This document shows, piece after piece, positions 1 through 10,500 of a DNA stretch of 64,000 bases. Positions within the stretch are counted from its first letter, which is position 1. The number at the start of each line of letters is the position of its first letter. Below the pieces are notes generated by a model that was not told the origin of the DNA, did no database searches, and saw nothing but the letters and a program-made list of their open reading frames with translations. This stretch comes from JAWLHU01 sp041690255 (lineage in GTDB: Bacteria; Bacillota; Sulfobacillia; Symbiobacteriales; Symbiobacteriaceae). The position numbers and the translations under genes are program-made. The DNA is taken from assembly GCA_041690255.1 (NCBI GenBank), contig JAWLHU010000012.1:1-64000 (forward strand), in the 5' to 3' direction.

Positions 1-41
1 TCCAGTTCTGGTTGCGATTCGGGTTGTGGCCTCATTGCCAT
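1..41 (-). CDS. Start of an unidentified gene (partial)
   Basis: A GGAGAGGTGG ribosome-binding site stands a few bases before an ATG on the minus strand. It opens a reading frame of 13 codons that runs off the window edge (MAMRPQPESQPEL). The fragment is too short to identify. A second in-frame ATG lies two codons downstream. The call rests only on the ribosome-binding site and the open frame. Confidence 0.4.
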   Translation of the reverse strand, partial: MAMRPQPESQPEL

Positions 42-60
42 TTCTTCCACCTCTCCTTCA

Positions 61-122
61 TCCTTATCATCCCTCTACACAATCTTCATGTCCACTCCCA
101 CACAATCTTCATGTCCACTCCC
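61..122. repeat. Two imperfect copies of a ~23-bp direct repeat
   Basis: The phrase ACACAATCTTCATGTCCACT occurs twice in immediate succession, directly before the 22-bp array. The function is unknown. It may be the decayed edge of the same repetitive locus. Confidence 0.6.
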
Positions 123-320
123 CGTGATAGCCACTGGAAAGCCACGTGATAGCCAATGGAAAGCCACGTGATAGCCAGTGGAGAGCTACGTGGTAGCCAA
201 TGGAGACCTACGTGATAGCCAATGGAGACCTACGTGATAGCCAATGGAGACCTACGTGATAGCCAATGGAGACCTACGTGGTAGCCACAGGACACCCACG
301 ATACAGCCACTGGAAAGCCC
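123..320. repeat. 22-bp tandem repeat array, nine units
   Basis: Nine head-to-tail units of exactly 22 bp, each close to CGTGATAGCCAATGGAGACC plus TA. Three consecutive central units are identical and the outer units diverge. Because 22 is not a multiple of 3, the array is unlikely to code for a repeated peptide. There are no unique spacers, so it is not CRISPR. It lies between the aceBA terminator and the start of the gene at the window edge, so it could affect expression or simply be a minisatellite. Confidence 0.9.
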
Positions 321-332
321 CACCCAAACCAA

Positions 333-364
333 GGGGTCGCTGTGCCCGAAGGCGCAGCGACCCC
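333..364 (-). terminator. Terminator of aceBA
   Basis: The arms GGGGTCGCTG and CAGCGACCCC form a perfect 10-bp stem just downstream of the aceA stop. The following U-run on the minus strand is weak (TTGGTTTGG). Confidence 0.65.
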
Positions 365-371
365 GCTCAGA

Positions 372-1679
372 CTAGTCCGCAGCGCTACTGCTGCCGTGCT
401 CGAACTGCTCCTCCTCGGTCGAGCCCCGCAGCGCCAGCGTCGACGACATGCCACCCGAGATCACCTGGCTGACCTCGTCGAAGTAGCCGGTGCCAACCTC
501 ACGCTGATGCTTCGTCGCCGTGTAGCCGATCGGCTCCATGGCAAACTCCTGCTCCTGCAGCCGCACGTAGGCGGACATGCCCTCCTTGGCGTAGGCGTGG
601 GCCAGCTCAAACATGCCAGCGTTCAGGCTGTGGAAGCCGGCGAGCGTGATGAACTGGAACTTGTAGCCCATGGCCCCCAGCTCCCGCTGGAACGTGGCGA
701 TCGTCGCATCGTCCAGGTGGCGCTTCCAGTTGAACGACGGCGAGCAGTTGTAGGCGAGCATCTTGTTCGGATACTCCTTCAGAATCGCCTCCGCGAACTC
801 CTTGGCCTGCTGCAGGTCCGGCTTGGAGGTCTCGCACCAGATCAGATCGGCGTACGGCGCATAGGCCAGGCCACGGGCGATCGCCGCCTCGTTGCCATTG
901 CGCACGTGGTAGAAGCCCTCAGCAGTCCGCTCGCCGGTCACGAACTGCTGATCCCGCGGGTCGATATCGGCCGTGAGCAGGGTGGCGCCCAACGAATCGG
1001 TCCGGGCGATGATCACGCTCGGCACGCCCATGACGTCCGCCGCCAGACGGGCCGAGACCAGGGTCCGGATGTGCTGGCTCGTGGGGACGAGCACCTTGCC
1101 GCCCATGTGGCCACACTTCTTCTCCGAGGCGAGCTGATCCTCCCAGTGCACGCCGGCGGCACCGGCCTCGATCATCGCCTTCATCAGCTCGAAGGCGTTC
1201 AGCGGTCCACCGAAGCCAGCCTCCGCATCCGCCACGATCGGGGCCATCCAGTCGATCTCATGATGCCCCTCGGACCAGGTGATCTGGTCGGCCCGGCGCA
1301 GGGCGTTGTTGATCCGCTGCACCACCTGGGGCACCGAGTTGACCGGGTAGAGCGACTGGTCTGGATACATCTGCCCGGCCAGGTTTGCATCGGCCGCGAC
1401 CTGCCAGCCGCTCAGGTAGATCGCCTTCAGGCCAGCCTTCACCTGCTGGACCGCCTGGTTGCCGGTCAGGGCGCCCAGGGCGCTCACATAGTCGGTCGTC
1501 TTCATGAGATTCCAGAGCTTCTCGGACATCTTCCGAGCCAGGGTGTAGTCTATCTGGAAGGAGCCGCGGAGCCGGATCACATCCTCCGCTGTGTAGGGCC
1601 GCTCCACCCCGTCCCACCGGGGATTGGTCGCCCAGTCCTGCTGCATCGCCTCTACCTGCTTCTTGATCTCTTCCCGCAT
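372..1679 (-). CDS. aceA: Isocitrate lyase
   Basis: This enzyme cleaves isocitrate to glyoxylate and succinate, the first step of the glyoxylate shunt in the cytoplasm. The 435-residue protein carries the family signature KKCGHMGGK with the catalytic cysteine near residue 189, and metal- and substrate-binding stretches such as VADAEAGFGG. The length matches bacterial isocitrate lyases (about 430). I chose the ATG nine bases after GGGGAGGG; a TTG two codons upstream sits too close to that site. It follows aceB by a short gap in the same orientation, so the two form an aceBA operon that allows growth on acetate or fatty acids. Confidence 0.96.
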   Translation of the reverse strand: MREEIKKQVEAMQQDWATNPRWDGVERPYTAEDVIRLRGSFQIDYTLARKMSEKLWNLMKTTDYVSALGALTGNQAVQQVKAGLKAIYLSGWQVAADANLAGQMYPDQSLYPVNSVPQVVQRINNALRRADQITWSEGHHEIDWMAPIVADAEAGFGGPLNAFELMKAMIEAGAAGVHWEDQLASEKKCGHMGGKVLVPTSQHIRTLVSARLAADVMGVPSVIIARTDSLGATLLTADIDPRDQQFVTGERTAEGFYHVRNGNEAAIARGLAYAPYADLIWCETSKPDLQQAKEFAEAILKEYPNKMLAYNCSPSFNWKRHLDDATIATFQRELGAMGYKFQFITLAGFHSLNAGMFELAHAYAKEGMSAYVRLQEQEFAMEPIGYTATKHQREVGTGYFDEVSQVISGGMSSTLALRGSTEEEQFEHGSSSAAD

Positions 1680-1703
1680 GTTCAAAAGCCCTCCCCTGTA
1701 TGA

Positions 1704-3296
1704 TTAAAGCTGTTCATAAGCCGGGATCGTGAGGAACTCCGGGAACTCCCTGGCCATGGCAACCTGCTCGAACAGCGTCCGGGCGCCGTGGAACCGACCA
1801 CAGAGGAAGGCACGTGGCCCAACCGCTTCGTGGATCTTGTGCAACTCTTCATCGATCAAATGGCGGATGAGCCTCGGGGTGACCTTGTGGCCGCCTGCCA
1901 GTTGCGCCCGATGATGGAGCCACTGCCAGATCTGCGAGCGGGAGATCTCGGCCGTGGCCGCATCCTCCATGAGATTGTGGATGGCAGCCGCACCGGTGCC
2001 GCGCAGCCAGGACTCGATATATTGAATGGCCACGTTGATGTTCAACCGCAGGCCCTGCTCCGTGATCTCGCCAGGCGTGGCGGCGAAGTTCAGCAGATCG
2101 CCGGCGCTCACACTCACCTCGGGCCGCTGCCGCTGGATCTGGTTGGGGGCGTTGCCCAGGACCTCATCAAAGACCGCCACTGCGATCGGGACCAGGTCAG
2201 GATGGGCCACCCAGGTGCCATCGAACCCGTCGTTTGCCTCCCGGAGTTTGTCGTCGCGCACCTTCTCCAGGGCCATCGCCGTGATCTCTGGGTTGCGCCG
2301 GTTGGGAATGAAGGCGGCCATACCGCCCATAGCGAAGGCACCGCGCTTGTGGCAGGTCTTGACCAGCAGTTCGGTGTAGGCCCGCATGAACGGCACGGTC
2401 ATGGAGACGGCGCTCCGATCCGGCAGGGTGAACTCGGGCCGGTTCCGGAACTTCTTTATACAGCTGAAGATATAGTCCCAGCGGCCGGCGTTCAGCCCCG
2501 CTGAGTGCTCTCGGAGTTCGTAAAGGATCTCCTCCATCTCGAAGGCGGCGAGGACCGTCTCGATCAAGACCGTCGCCCTGACCGTGCCCCGGGGGATCTC
2601 CAGGGCCGCCTGGGCGTAGGTGAAGACGTCATTCCAGAGGCGGGCCTCCAGGTGGTTCTCCAGCTTCGGCAGGTAGAAGTAGGGGCCGCTCCCCTTCTCC
2701 AGCAGCCGGTGGGCGTTGTGGAAGAAGAAGAGGCCGAAGTCGATGAGGCTGCCCGATGCCGGCTCCCCATCGATCTCGATGTGCCGTTCAGGCAGATGCC
2801 AGCCACGGGGCCGGACCATGAGGGTCGCGACCTCATCGTTCAGCTTGTAGGTCTTGCCACCGGGGTTCGCGAAGGAGATCGTCCCCTCGATCGCATCGAT
2901 CAGGTTGATCTGCCCTTCAATGATGTTGGCCCAGGTCGGGGAGTTGGAGTCCTCGAAGTCGGCCATGAAGACCTTCGCCCCGGAGTTCAGGGCGTTGATG
3001 ATCATCTTCCGGTCGACCGGACCGGTGATCTCGACCCGCCGGTCCTGAAGATCGGGCGGGGTGGGGGCTACCTGCCACTCGCTTTCGCGGACGACCTGGG
3101 TCTCGGGCAGAAAGTCGGGCAGTTCGCCGGCATCAAGCCGGGCCTGGCGCTCCGCACGCCGTGCGAGCAGCTCCAGCCGGCGAGGGTTGAAGCGCCGGTG
3201 CAGCTCCACGAGGAAGGCGAGTGCCGCTGGCGTGAGAATCTCGTCGTACCGCTCCTTCAGAGGTCCCCTGATCGCAATGCCTTCAATCGTCAGCAT
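1704..3296 (-). CDS. aceB: Malate synthase A
   Basis: This enzyme condenses glyoxylate with acetyl-CoA to malate and completes the glyoxylate shunt. The 530-residue protein is close to the usual length of the A-type enzyme. Recognisable stretches are KVFMADFEDSNSPTW, RGTVRATVLIETVLAAFEM with the catalytic arginine and glutamate region, and GGMAAFIPNR. The frame is open a further 11 codons upstream, but AGGCGGTGGAG lies six bases before this ATG, so the shorter start is preferred. It is first in the operon, followed 24 bp later by aceA. A TATACT box at 3336-3341 on the minus strand could be its -10 element, but no good -35 accompanies it. Confidence 0.96.
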   Translation of the reverse strand: MLTIEGIAIRGPLKERYDEILTPAALAFLVELHRRFNPRRLELLARRAERQARLDAGELPDFLPETQVVRESEWQVAPTPPDLQDRRVEITGPVDRKMIINALNSGAKVFMADFEDSNSPTWANIIEGQINLIDAIEGTISFANPGGKTYKLNDEVATLMVRPRGWHLPERHIEIDGEPASGSLIDFGLFFFHNAHRLLEKGSGPYFYLPKLENHLEARLWNDVFTYAQAALEIPRGTVRATVLIETVLAAFEMEEILYELREHSAGLNAGRWDYIFSCIKKFRNRPEFTLPDRSAVSMTVPFMRAYTELLVKTCHKRGAFAMGGMAAFIPNRRNPEITAMALEKVRDDKLREANDGFDGTWVAHPDLVPIAVAVFDEVLGNAPNQIQRQRPEVSVSAGDLLNFAATPGEITEQGLRLNINVAIQYIESWLRGTGAAAIHNLMEDAATAEISRSQIWQWLHHRAQLAGGHKVTPRLIRHLIDEELHKIHEAVGPRAFLCGRFHGARTLFEQVAMAREFPEFLTIPAYEQL

Positions 3297-3329
3297 GGGG
3301 TCTCCACCGCCTTCCGCGAACTTGTTCAC

Positions 3330-3638
3330 GCTGTCAGTATAGGAGTCGCCCGGTTCATCGTCGCCAAAGTAGCGGCAGATGGCGCGAATCGATCGATAAG
3401 TGTTGTTGATGGGCGACTTGTTTGACTGTTCTACCGTTCATTCCGAGATGCTGACCGTCTGCCGTGTCTGGCAGGCCGTTGGTCGCCGGACTGGCACCTG
3501 GAAGATTCGCACCCATGGGGGAGCACCGCGGTTCACCGGCGGTGGATTGCCATTCACCGCCCTGAGTAAGCTCCTTGTAAGCAGGGCCTGTCCCGTGGGC
3601 GCAGAATCCCCACTCCGGAGGAGAGGAGAGGGTTGACC
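3330..3638. other. Divergent intergenic region between aceB and the CPBP gene
   Basis: It must hold the promoters of both genes. I see a possible -10 for aceB, a GC-rich potentially structured stretch from about 3440 to 3600, and a GGAGGAGAGGAG ribosome-binding site before the plus-strand gene. I do not recognise a known riboswitch or a coding sequence. Confidence 0.5.
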
Positions 3639-4463
3639 ATGCGTACCAGCCCATGGACCTACTTTGGACTTGCCTTCGGCCTCACTTGGGTCTTCTGGAT
3701 CCCCGCAGCCCGATTCCGCGGGGAGAGCGGCTCGCTTTCGGTCATGGCCTTGATCGCCCTGGGCGGGCTGGCCGGCCCCCCGCTCTCCGCCCTGCTCCTG
3801 ACATACCTGAGCGGCGGCGCCGCCGGGCTGCGGGAGTTCGGCCACCGATTGGTCGACCTCCGCCGGATTCGACCCGCCTGGTGGGGCGCCATTGCCCTCC
3901 TCGCCCCCACGACCAGCCTGTTGGGAATGCTGAGCGCCCGCCTGACCACGGGAGCCTGGCCGGTGCTGAGCCGCCCCGGCGAACTGCTGGCCAGCCCGGT
4001 CGCGCTCCTCGCCTTTCTGGTCACGACCCTGCTCTTCGGCCCGCTGCCCGAGGAGCTGGGCTGGCGCGGCTATGTGCAAGACCGACTCCAGGCCCGGTGG
4101 ACCCCCCTGACCGCCAGCCTGGTGCTGGGGCTCCTCTGGGCGCTCTGGCACCTGCCGCTCTTCTTCATTCGCGGGACCTACCACCACCAGTTAGGACTCG
4201 GGTCGCTCCAGTCGGGGCTCTTCTTTGTCGGGGTGGTCTGCGCATCGATCCTGACCGGATGGATCTACAACGGCACGAACCGCTCGATTCTGGCTGCCGT
4301 GCTGGTCCACTTCATGGATAACCTGACCGGCGAGTTCCTCGACCTGCCAGGCCAGCCGGGGCTTTACCGCAGCCTCTGGATGATCGTGATCACCCTTCTG
4401 GTCAGCCTGGCCTGGCGGGCCGCCCTGACCCGCGGGGCCCGGCACGCCAGCCGCACGATGTGA
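3639..4463 (+). CDS. CPBP family intramembrane glutamic endopeptidase
   Basis: This is a multi-pass membrane protein of 274 residues in the CAAX-prenyl-protease/bacteriocin-processing (CPBP, Abi) family. All three family motifs are visible: EELGWRGYVQ (the EExxxR pair), LLWALWHLPLFF (HxxxF) and the late motif NRSILAAVLVHFMDN. Members cleave proteins inside the membrane or give self-immunity to bacteriocins; the substrate here cannot be told. The ATG was preferred over a TTG two codons upstream because GGAGGAGAGGAGAGG lies just before. No bacteriocin gene is adjacent. It stands alone and ends at a strong terminator shared with the convergent SLH-protease gene. Confidence 0.9.
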   Translation: MRTSPWTYFGLAFGLTWVFWIPAARFRGESGSLSVMALIALGGLAGPPLSALLLTYLSGGAAGLREFGHRLVDLRRIRPAWWGAIALLAPTTSLLGMLSARLTTGAWPVLSRPGELLASPVALLAFLVTTLLFGPLPEELGWRGYVQDRLQARWTPLTASLVLGLLWALWHLPLFFIRGTYHHQLGLGSLQSGLFFVGVVCASILTGWIYNGTNRSILAAVLVHFMDNLTGEFLDLPGQPGLYRSLWMIVITLLVSLAWRAALTRGARHASRTM

Positions 4464-4485
4464 CCGATCCAACCGTCATGCAAAA

Positions 4486-4511
4486 CCCCGCTGCCAGCGC
4501 TGGCAGCGGGG
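4486..4511. terminator. Bidirectional terminator
   Basis: CCCCGCTGCC and GGCAGCGGGG form a perfect stem between two convergent genes. The plus side is preceded by AAAA, which gives U residues on the minus strand. Nearly the same stem recurs at 18831-18864. Confidence 0.8.
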
Positions 4512-4525
4512 CTTCTGCGTCTGAG

Positions 4526-7500
4526 TTACTCGGCGGGCTCCGTGATCAACCCGAGCGCTTCGAGGGAGCGCAGGACCACCACGACGCCCTCGGCCCGTGT
4601 CGCCTGGCCGTTGGGCCGGAACTGGCCCCGGTCATCGCCCTTGAACAGCCCCTTCGCCGTGGCCCAGACGATGGGCTGCATCGCCCAATCGGCGATCTGG
4701 CCGGCATCGGTGTAGGGGAGGCTCGGGCCGGAGAGCTGCTCGCTCTGGGCCAGTGCCCGGTAGAGCATGGTGGCCAGTTCCTGACGGGTCACGGTGTCGT
4801 CCGGTCGGAAGAGGCCGTTGTACCCCTTGATAATCCCCAGGGCGGCCGCCGTCTCAATGTAGGCGTACTCCGCGCTGGAGGGGTCCACATCCGCAAAGGT
4901 CGGCTTCGCCGGGGCCTCCAGGGAGATGCCGCGGCTCTCGTCTTGCAGAAGGATCAGGGTCAGGAGCTTGGCGACCTCGGCACGGGTGATCGCCTGATCG
5001 GGGCGGAAGGCCTTGGCCGTGGCGCCCTCGGCGATCTGCCGGCTCAGGAGGACCTCCACATCGGCCTGGCTCCAGTGGCCCTTCAGGTCGGGGAAGCTGG
5101 GCTCATTGATCATGACGGCGTAGGTGCCGAACTCGGCTACATGGGCCATGACGTAGCCCTTGCCGGGGTTGACCACGCCGCCCACCAGGATCCACATGCT
5201 CGGGTCACTGGCGCTCTGGCGGTAGAGGCCGAGCTTCCGGTGATCCTTGCCGTTCAGGAGCGTGGGGTCGTAGGCGAGCCGAATGGCCACGGGACGGGCA
5301 GGGGTGGCGCCCTCCGCCTCTACCGTGTAGGCGGAGCCGAGCGCAATGAGCGGCTGGCTCGCCGGCAGGGTGGGAGGGTTCTGGCGGGTCACCTTCACCT
5401 CGGTCTCCTGCCGGAAGGTGCCCTCCTTTAAGGTCAGGGTAATGGCACCATCGTCCGATGCGATCCGGGAGGCCTCGTCGCTGATGCTCGCCACCAGAAT
5501 CACGCCGTCCTGGGGCAGCGGCTCCACCGGGGGCTCGACTGGGGGCTCAGTCGGCTCGGTCGGCTCGGTCGGCTCGGTTGGGGGCTGCGGGGTCGGGCCA
5601 CCGCCACCACCACCACCACCACCGCTGGGGTTGCTGGCCAGGGTCGTGACCAGTTGGGTGATGCGAACCGAGTCGTTACCGGCCGTGTCACGTGCCATGA
5701 CACCCACCAGGTAGTCGGCGCTCTTGATCAGGTTGTTGATCGTGTAGGTCCGGGCGGTGGGCCCCAGCTCGAAGAGCTGGTTGACAGCGCCGTCCGGGGT
5801 CGAGAGCGTGACAAACAGGTGCTGGATATCCGTATCCGCCGGGTTCTGCCAGCGGAGGGTCAGGTAGGTGCCGGCCGGTGTCACGGTCAGGTTAGAGACT
5901 GCGCCTGGCGCCGTAGCATCGATCGGGGTGCCAGTGAGAAGGTCGGACTCCGACTCCTTGAGAGCGCCGTAAATCGCCTTGATTGCGACGGTTGTCGTGC
6001 CGCTCAGGCCGGTGATCCGGTAGCGCTGTACGCCGGGCTTCACCCCGATGACCGTATTGCCCCAGGCCAGCCGGATCTCGGTCAGGTCAAGGGCAGCCGG
6101 ATCGGTCCACTGCACCTCCAGGGAGTCAGGGCCGGGGATCAGCTTCGGGTCGGTCACCCGAGCCGGGGGCGTGGGAAGCGGAATGGTAACCGGACGGTTG
6201 ATTTCCTCCGCCAGCGGACGGCCGGCGTAGTTCAGGACCAGGTCATCGATGCTGATGGTGTAGGTCTGGCCCGCAGGCAGGCTGTTGTTGGCGACGAAGC
6301 GGACCTTCCGGGTCAGGCCGGTCGCCTCATCGGGATCGATCGGCTCTATCCAGCCTGCCACCTCGAACCCTTCCGCATCAAACAGCTTGACGGTGGTCGT
6401 GTTCAGGGTTGCGGCCTGTACATACTGGTCGAAGAGGACAATGATCTCCCGCTGATCGATGGCGGCCACCTCAGTCACCGTCGGCGCGCGGAGGGAGATC
6501 ATCGAATGGTTCACCTCGGTGCGGGGGGGCGGGACCTGAAGGACGGGGCTCTCGCCGGTCTCGTAGCCATCCTTCTCCCAGATCACCTGCCAGAAGCCCT
6601 CGGGGACATCCCAGCCGTACTTGCCGGCGGGGTCGGTCCACTGCGGGTTCACCTGGCCGTACCATTCGGCGTCCCAGATCTCGACAGAGCCGTCCTCCTT
6701 GTGCTGCACAACGGTAGCCTTCACGTCCTCCAGCGGGTTGGTGGGCAGGGCCTCGTAGACGTAGCCGCTGGGGTCGTAGATCCACTCGGGGGCGCCGGCG
6801 AGTCCGCCGTGGCTACCGGGGCCGGAGAGGCCACCCCCACCGCCCCCAGCACTGCCGCCGCCGCCGCCGAGGCCACCCAGTCCGCCAGAGCCGCTGCCAC
6901 CACCGCTGGGTGCGCTGCCGTTGCTGCCACCGCCATCGCAGTCGGCCAGCTGGATCCTGGCAGCGCTTTCGGTGTTACGGATGAGCGCATCCAGGTCACG
7001 GTCCATGCCGAAGGCGACCAGGTCGGCGAGCAGCTCCGTCGAGAAGGTGAGGTTCAGGTCCTCCTTTTCGATCTGGAGCGAGGAGGCGAGCAGCGCCCAC
7101 TGGAAGTAGTTGTCGATCACCCAGCGTGCGGGGATCTCCTCGATCTTGGGCACTACCGCCTTGGTGGTCTCGCTACCGTCGATGCAGAGTGCGGCCTCCT
7201 CCAGCATCTCCACCGCCCGGGCGGGCTTGTCCAGGATGCCGAAGGGCTGCCGGAGCGCATGGAACCAGTCGATCTCGCCGGCCAGCATCTGCGGATGCTC
7301 CGCAATCAGCCGGATCTGCACGTAGACCGCATCGATCTGATCGGGGACGGGGTCCGACAGACCGGTCGGGATGTACGCCGAGACGGTCATCTCCACCCGG
7401 TCGGGATCGTCGATCAGGGTCCGGGTCAGGCCGAAGACCGGCAGCGGGTTGAACTCGTGCGCCGTCCGCTCCAGAATGGTGGGCCGGTAGGTCTGGCCCT

Positions 7501-10500
7501 GCCGCATCCGGATCTCAACCCGGCCGGTGACCTCGGGCATGCCGGGCACCGAGTAGGTCGCCGAGGCGCTCTTCATCTCACTGGTGGGCGGGAGGCCCTT
7601 TTCGACCAGGACCTGCTGGAGTTCCTCCGGCATCGAGCGCCGAATGGCCTCATCTTCCAGGAGTTTCGCCCAGTCGATCTCGGTCCTCAGGTCATAGGTG
7701 AAGTAGATCGGGCCGAAGTAGGTGGTCGTGGTGACTGCGACGAACCGCTGCTCCTCCTCCACCCAATAGGCACGCTCGGTGAAGACGCCCGTCGGGTTCG
7801 TATCCAGGTGGACCCGCACGTTCGTCACCCGGGTCGGGTCGCTGAACTTGATCTTGTAGGTGATCGGCATGTCCGGCACGACCACGTAGGGGAAGACCGC
7901 CACGCCCTGGGTCGGGTGGAAGGTGACCTCGCGGCCATCCTCCTGCCGCATGACCACCTCTTCGATGTAGGGCACCGTGGGGTCGTACTTCACCTTGAGC
8001 ACGTTGGAGCGGTAGGTTCCGGTCGCCGACTGGCTCGTGGCACTCATGTTAAAGATGCGCAGGGCGTCGCTCTCCGGGAGCGCAACCGTGGTGCTCCAGT
8101 AGCCGGTCGGACCCGCCGTGGTCTCTGCCAGGAGCAGATCGTCGGCGTAGACCTTGACCGTGGAGTCCGCCACCGCCCGACCGGAGGCCTTCACGGCCGG
8201 CTGGGCGACCAGGAGCGGCATCGTAATTGAGGCGTAGGTCAGGTTCACCTGCGCCCGGCCGATCAGGTCGGTCAGGGTCCTGGTGCCCTGGGTATAACGG
8301 ATCCGGACCATCGGGGCGATGGTGGACGTGCTGACCTCACCATCTACCCGGAGCTTGTAGGAGACGGTGCCGCCGCTCTTGGCCGCCACATCGCCGATGG
8401 CGACTTCGTAGTAGCCGTTGGTCGTCGCGGTCATCACGTCGGGCTCCCGGCCATTTACCAGGACGCTCCCCTGGACCAGGGTGGTGCCGTCCGGAACCTC
8501 CAGCCATAGGGTCGCGTTCGTCACCGGCCGCTTGCTGTCATAGGGGTTGTAGTACTTGGCAGTGACGGTGACCTCGCCGCCCGGCGAGACCTCCCGGGGC
8601 TCGACCCGCACGAGGTTCCCCTCGGCCGTAAAGTTCCCAAGGCTGCTGAGGGCCAGGGGTTGGTCGATCTGCACCACCTTGTTATGCGGCACATCCACGA
8701 TCTGCCGGGCCGTGCCGTAGGGGGTGGCGAACTCAATCTCATAGCGCCCCGCCTCCGGCACACCAAGGGCGAACTGGTTCGTCCGCTTGATCGTGCCGCC
8801 GTCAATGGCCTGGCGCCACTGCCCGTTCTCGTTGGTCCGGATGAGGAAGACGGTGTAGGTCATGGCATCGTCTGCGGTCAAGGGGGCATTCACACTACCC
8901 TTGATCAGGCCGCCCTGGACCGCGTGGATCTCCACAGAGGCCGTCAGGTTCGCATCGAGAACAGCCTCGACGCACTTCTCGGGCAGTCCACCCTGGCGCG
9001 CATCCAGGCAGATCTCTACCGTGTCACCGGCGATCCCCTGGAGCTTGAACGGGTACTCGCTGGAGTAGCTGCCCCGGGTCTTGTTGGTGGCCCGGAGCCG
9101 CAGGTGGGCCCTGAGGCGCCCGTCGGAGAGGTCGAGTTCGTACTCCGCCTGCTCGGCGTACTGCACGAAGCCCCGGACGTTGATCGTCGCCCTCTGCTGG
9201 CTCGGCAGGCTGATCGGATCGAGCACCGTATCGCCCTCGATCAGGTCGATGTTCAGGGGAGCGACCGTCCCGAGCCGTGACGAGTTGCCGGAGACGGAGA
9301 GGGTGGCTCCTGCGCCTACATAGACGGGGAGAGTGTACTGGCCGGCCTCGTCCGTGTAGACGGAGCGGCGGTGCCCGATCGGCTGCGTCACCGTGACAAT
9401 CGCCCGGTGAATGGGATTGCTCTGGTCATCGGTGATGGTACCGGAGAGGGTGGCCGCTTCGTATTGCGGCACCTCAATGGTATGGGTGTTCTCGCCAGGG
9501 GCAAGGGTGATTGCGCCGGTCTCAGGTCGGGAATAGGGCAGACCATAGTCGATCGTCATCTTGAGCGTGCTGCCGCTGAGCCGGTTCTCAAGGACCGTCT
9601 CACCGTTGGCATCGGTCGGGCGAATGGCGAGGATCATACGGTTCGGCGTGTCCATCTCCGTGAAGACGACCCGCGCCCCCTGGAGCGGATTGCCCTCCTC
9701 ATCCACGACCTTCACCTTCATCCAGGCGGGCAGGGTCAGGGTCGTGAAGGCTGCCGAGGCGGTCCTGCCGGCCTGGACCACGACGCCAGTCAGGGCAGCG
9801 GCCATGGACTTGCCGTACTGGTCGATCAGCTGGACCACGTAGTCCTCGGCGGGGGCGAGGTCTACCAGGGTGAAGTCGCCGGAGGCCTCCGCAGCCATGG
9901 TGGTACCGCTGTTGCTCGCGGCGCTCTTCACCACGATCCGGGCGCCCGTGAGAGCGGAGGTCTCCGCCAGCTCAGGGACGGTGACGGTCAGGTGGCCTGC
10001 TACATACAGGTGTCCGTTCCCTGCCGCCTGTGTGGCTTGGTTGGTGCCGTCATCGGTCACGGCCACGCCGATATCGCCGATCTGGAAGGTGTCGGCCGGG
10101 ATGGCGATATCAGCGGTGTAGCGGCCGATCACGACCGAATCCTCCGTGAACGGGATCCCCTCGGCCTGCAGGGAGTTGGTTGTGTCCGGACCGGTCCAGA
10201 CGTGGTAGATCATCGTGCCGGTCACCGTGCGGTTGGGCTCGGTGAAGACGCGCACCCTGATCGTGCCGCCCTGCTTGAGGAGGCCGTTCCGGGTAAGGGA
10301 CGAATCCCACGAGACAGCGTCAATGGTCAGATCAGGCGTAGTGACAGCGATCGGCTCCATGTCGGAGGCATTGCCGGCGGCATCTACCGCGGCGACCTTG
10401 TAGTAGTAGGTGGTCGAGGCGAGAAGGCCGGCGTCGGTATACGTAAGCGTCTCAGCGCTCAGGTCGCCACCGACTTGGGTCAGGGCGTCTGCTGCGAGAC

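Noticed and set aside
123..320. CRISPR array
   Set aside because: The 22-bp units abut with no unique spacers, and no cas gene is present.
342..1703. A 453-codon plus-strand frame opposite aceA
   Set aside because: High-GC DNA gives long antisense frames. The minus strand encodes a clear isocitrate lyase, and the plus product has the Arg/Gly/His/Leu-rich composition of an antisense shadow.
3440..3600. A riboswitch before the CPBP protease gene
   Set aside because: The stretch is GC-rich and could fold, but it matches no class whose core I can recognise.
5654..8230. An 858-codon plus-strand frame inside the giant protease gene
   Set aside because: It is the antisense shadow of the SLH-subtilase, with no ribosome-binding site and no recognisable domain.
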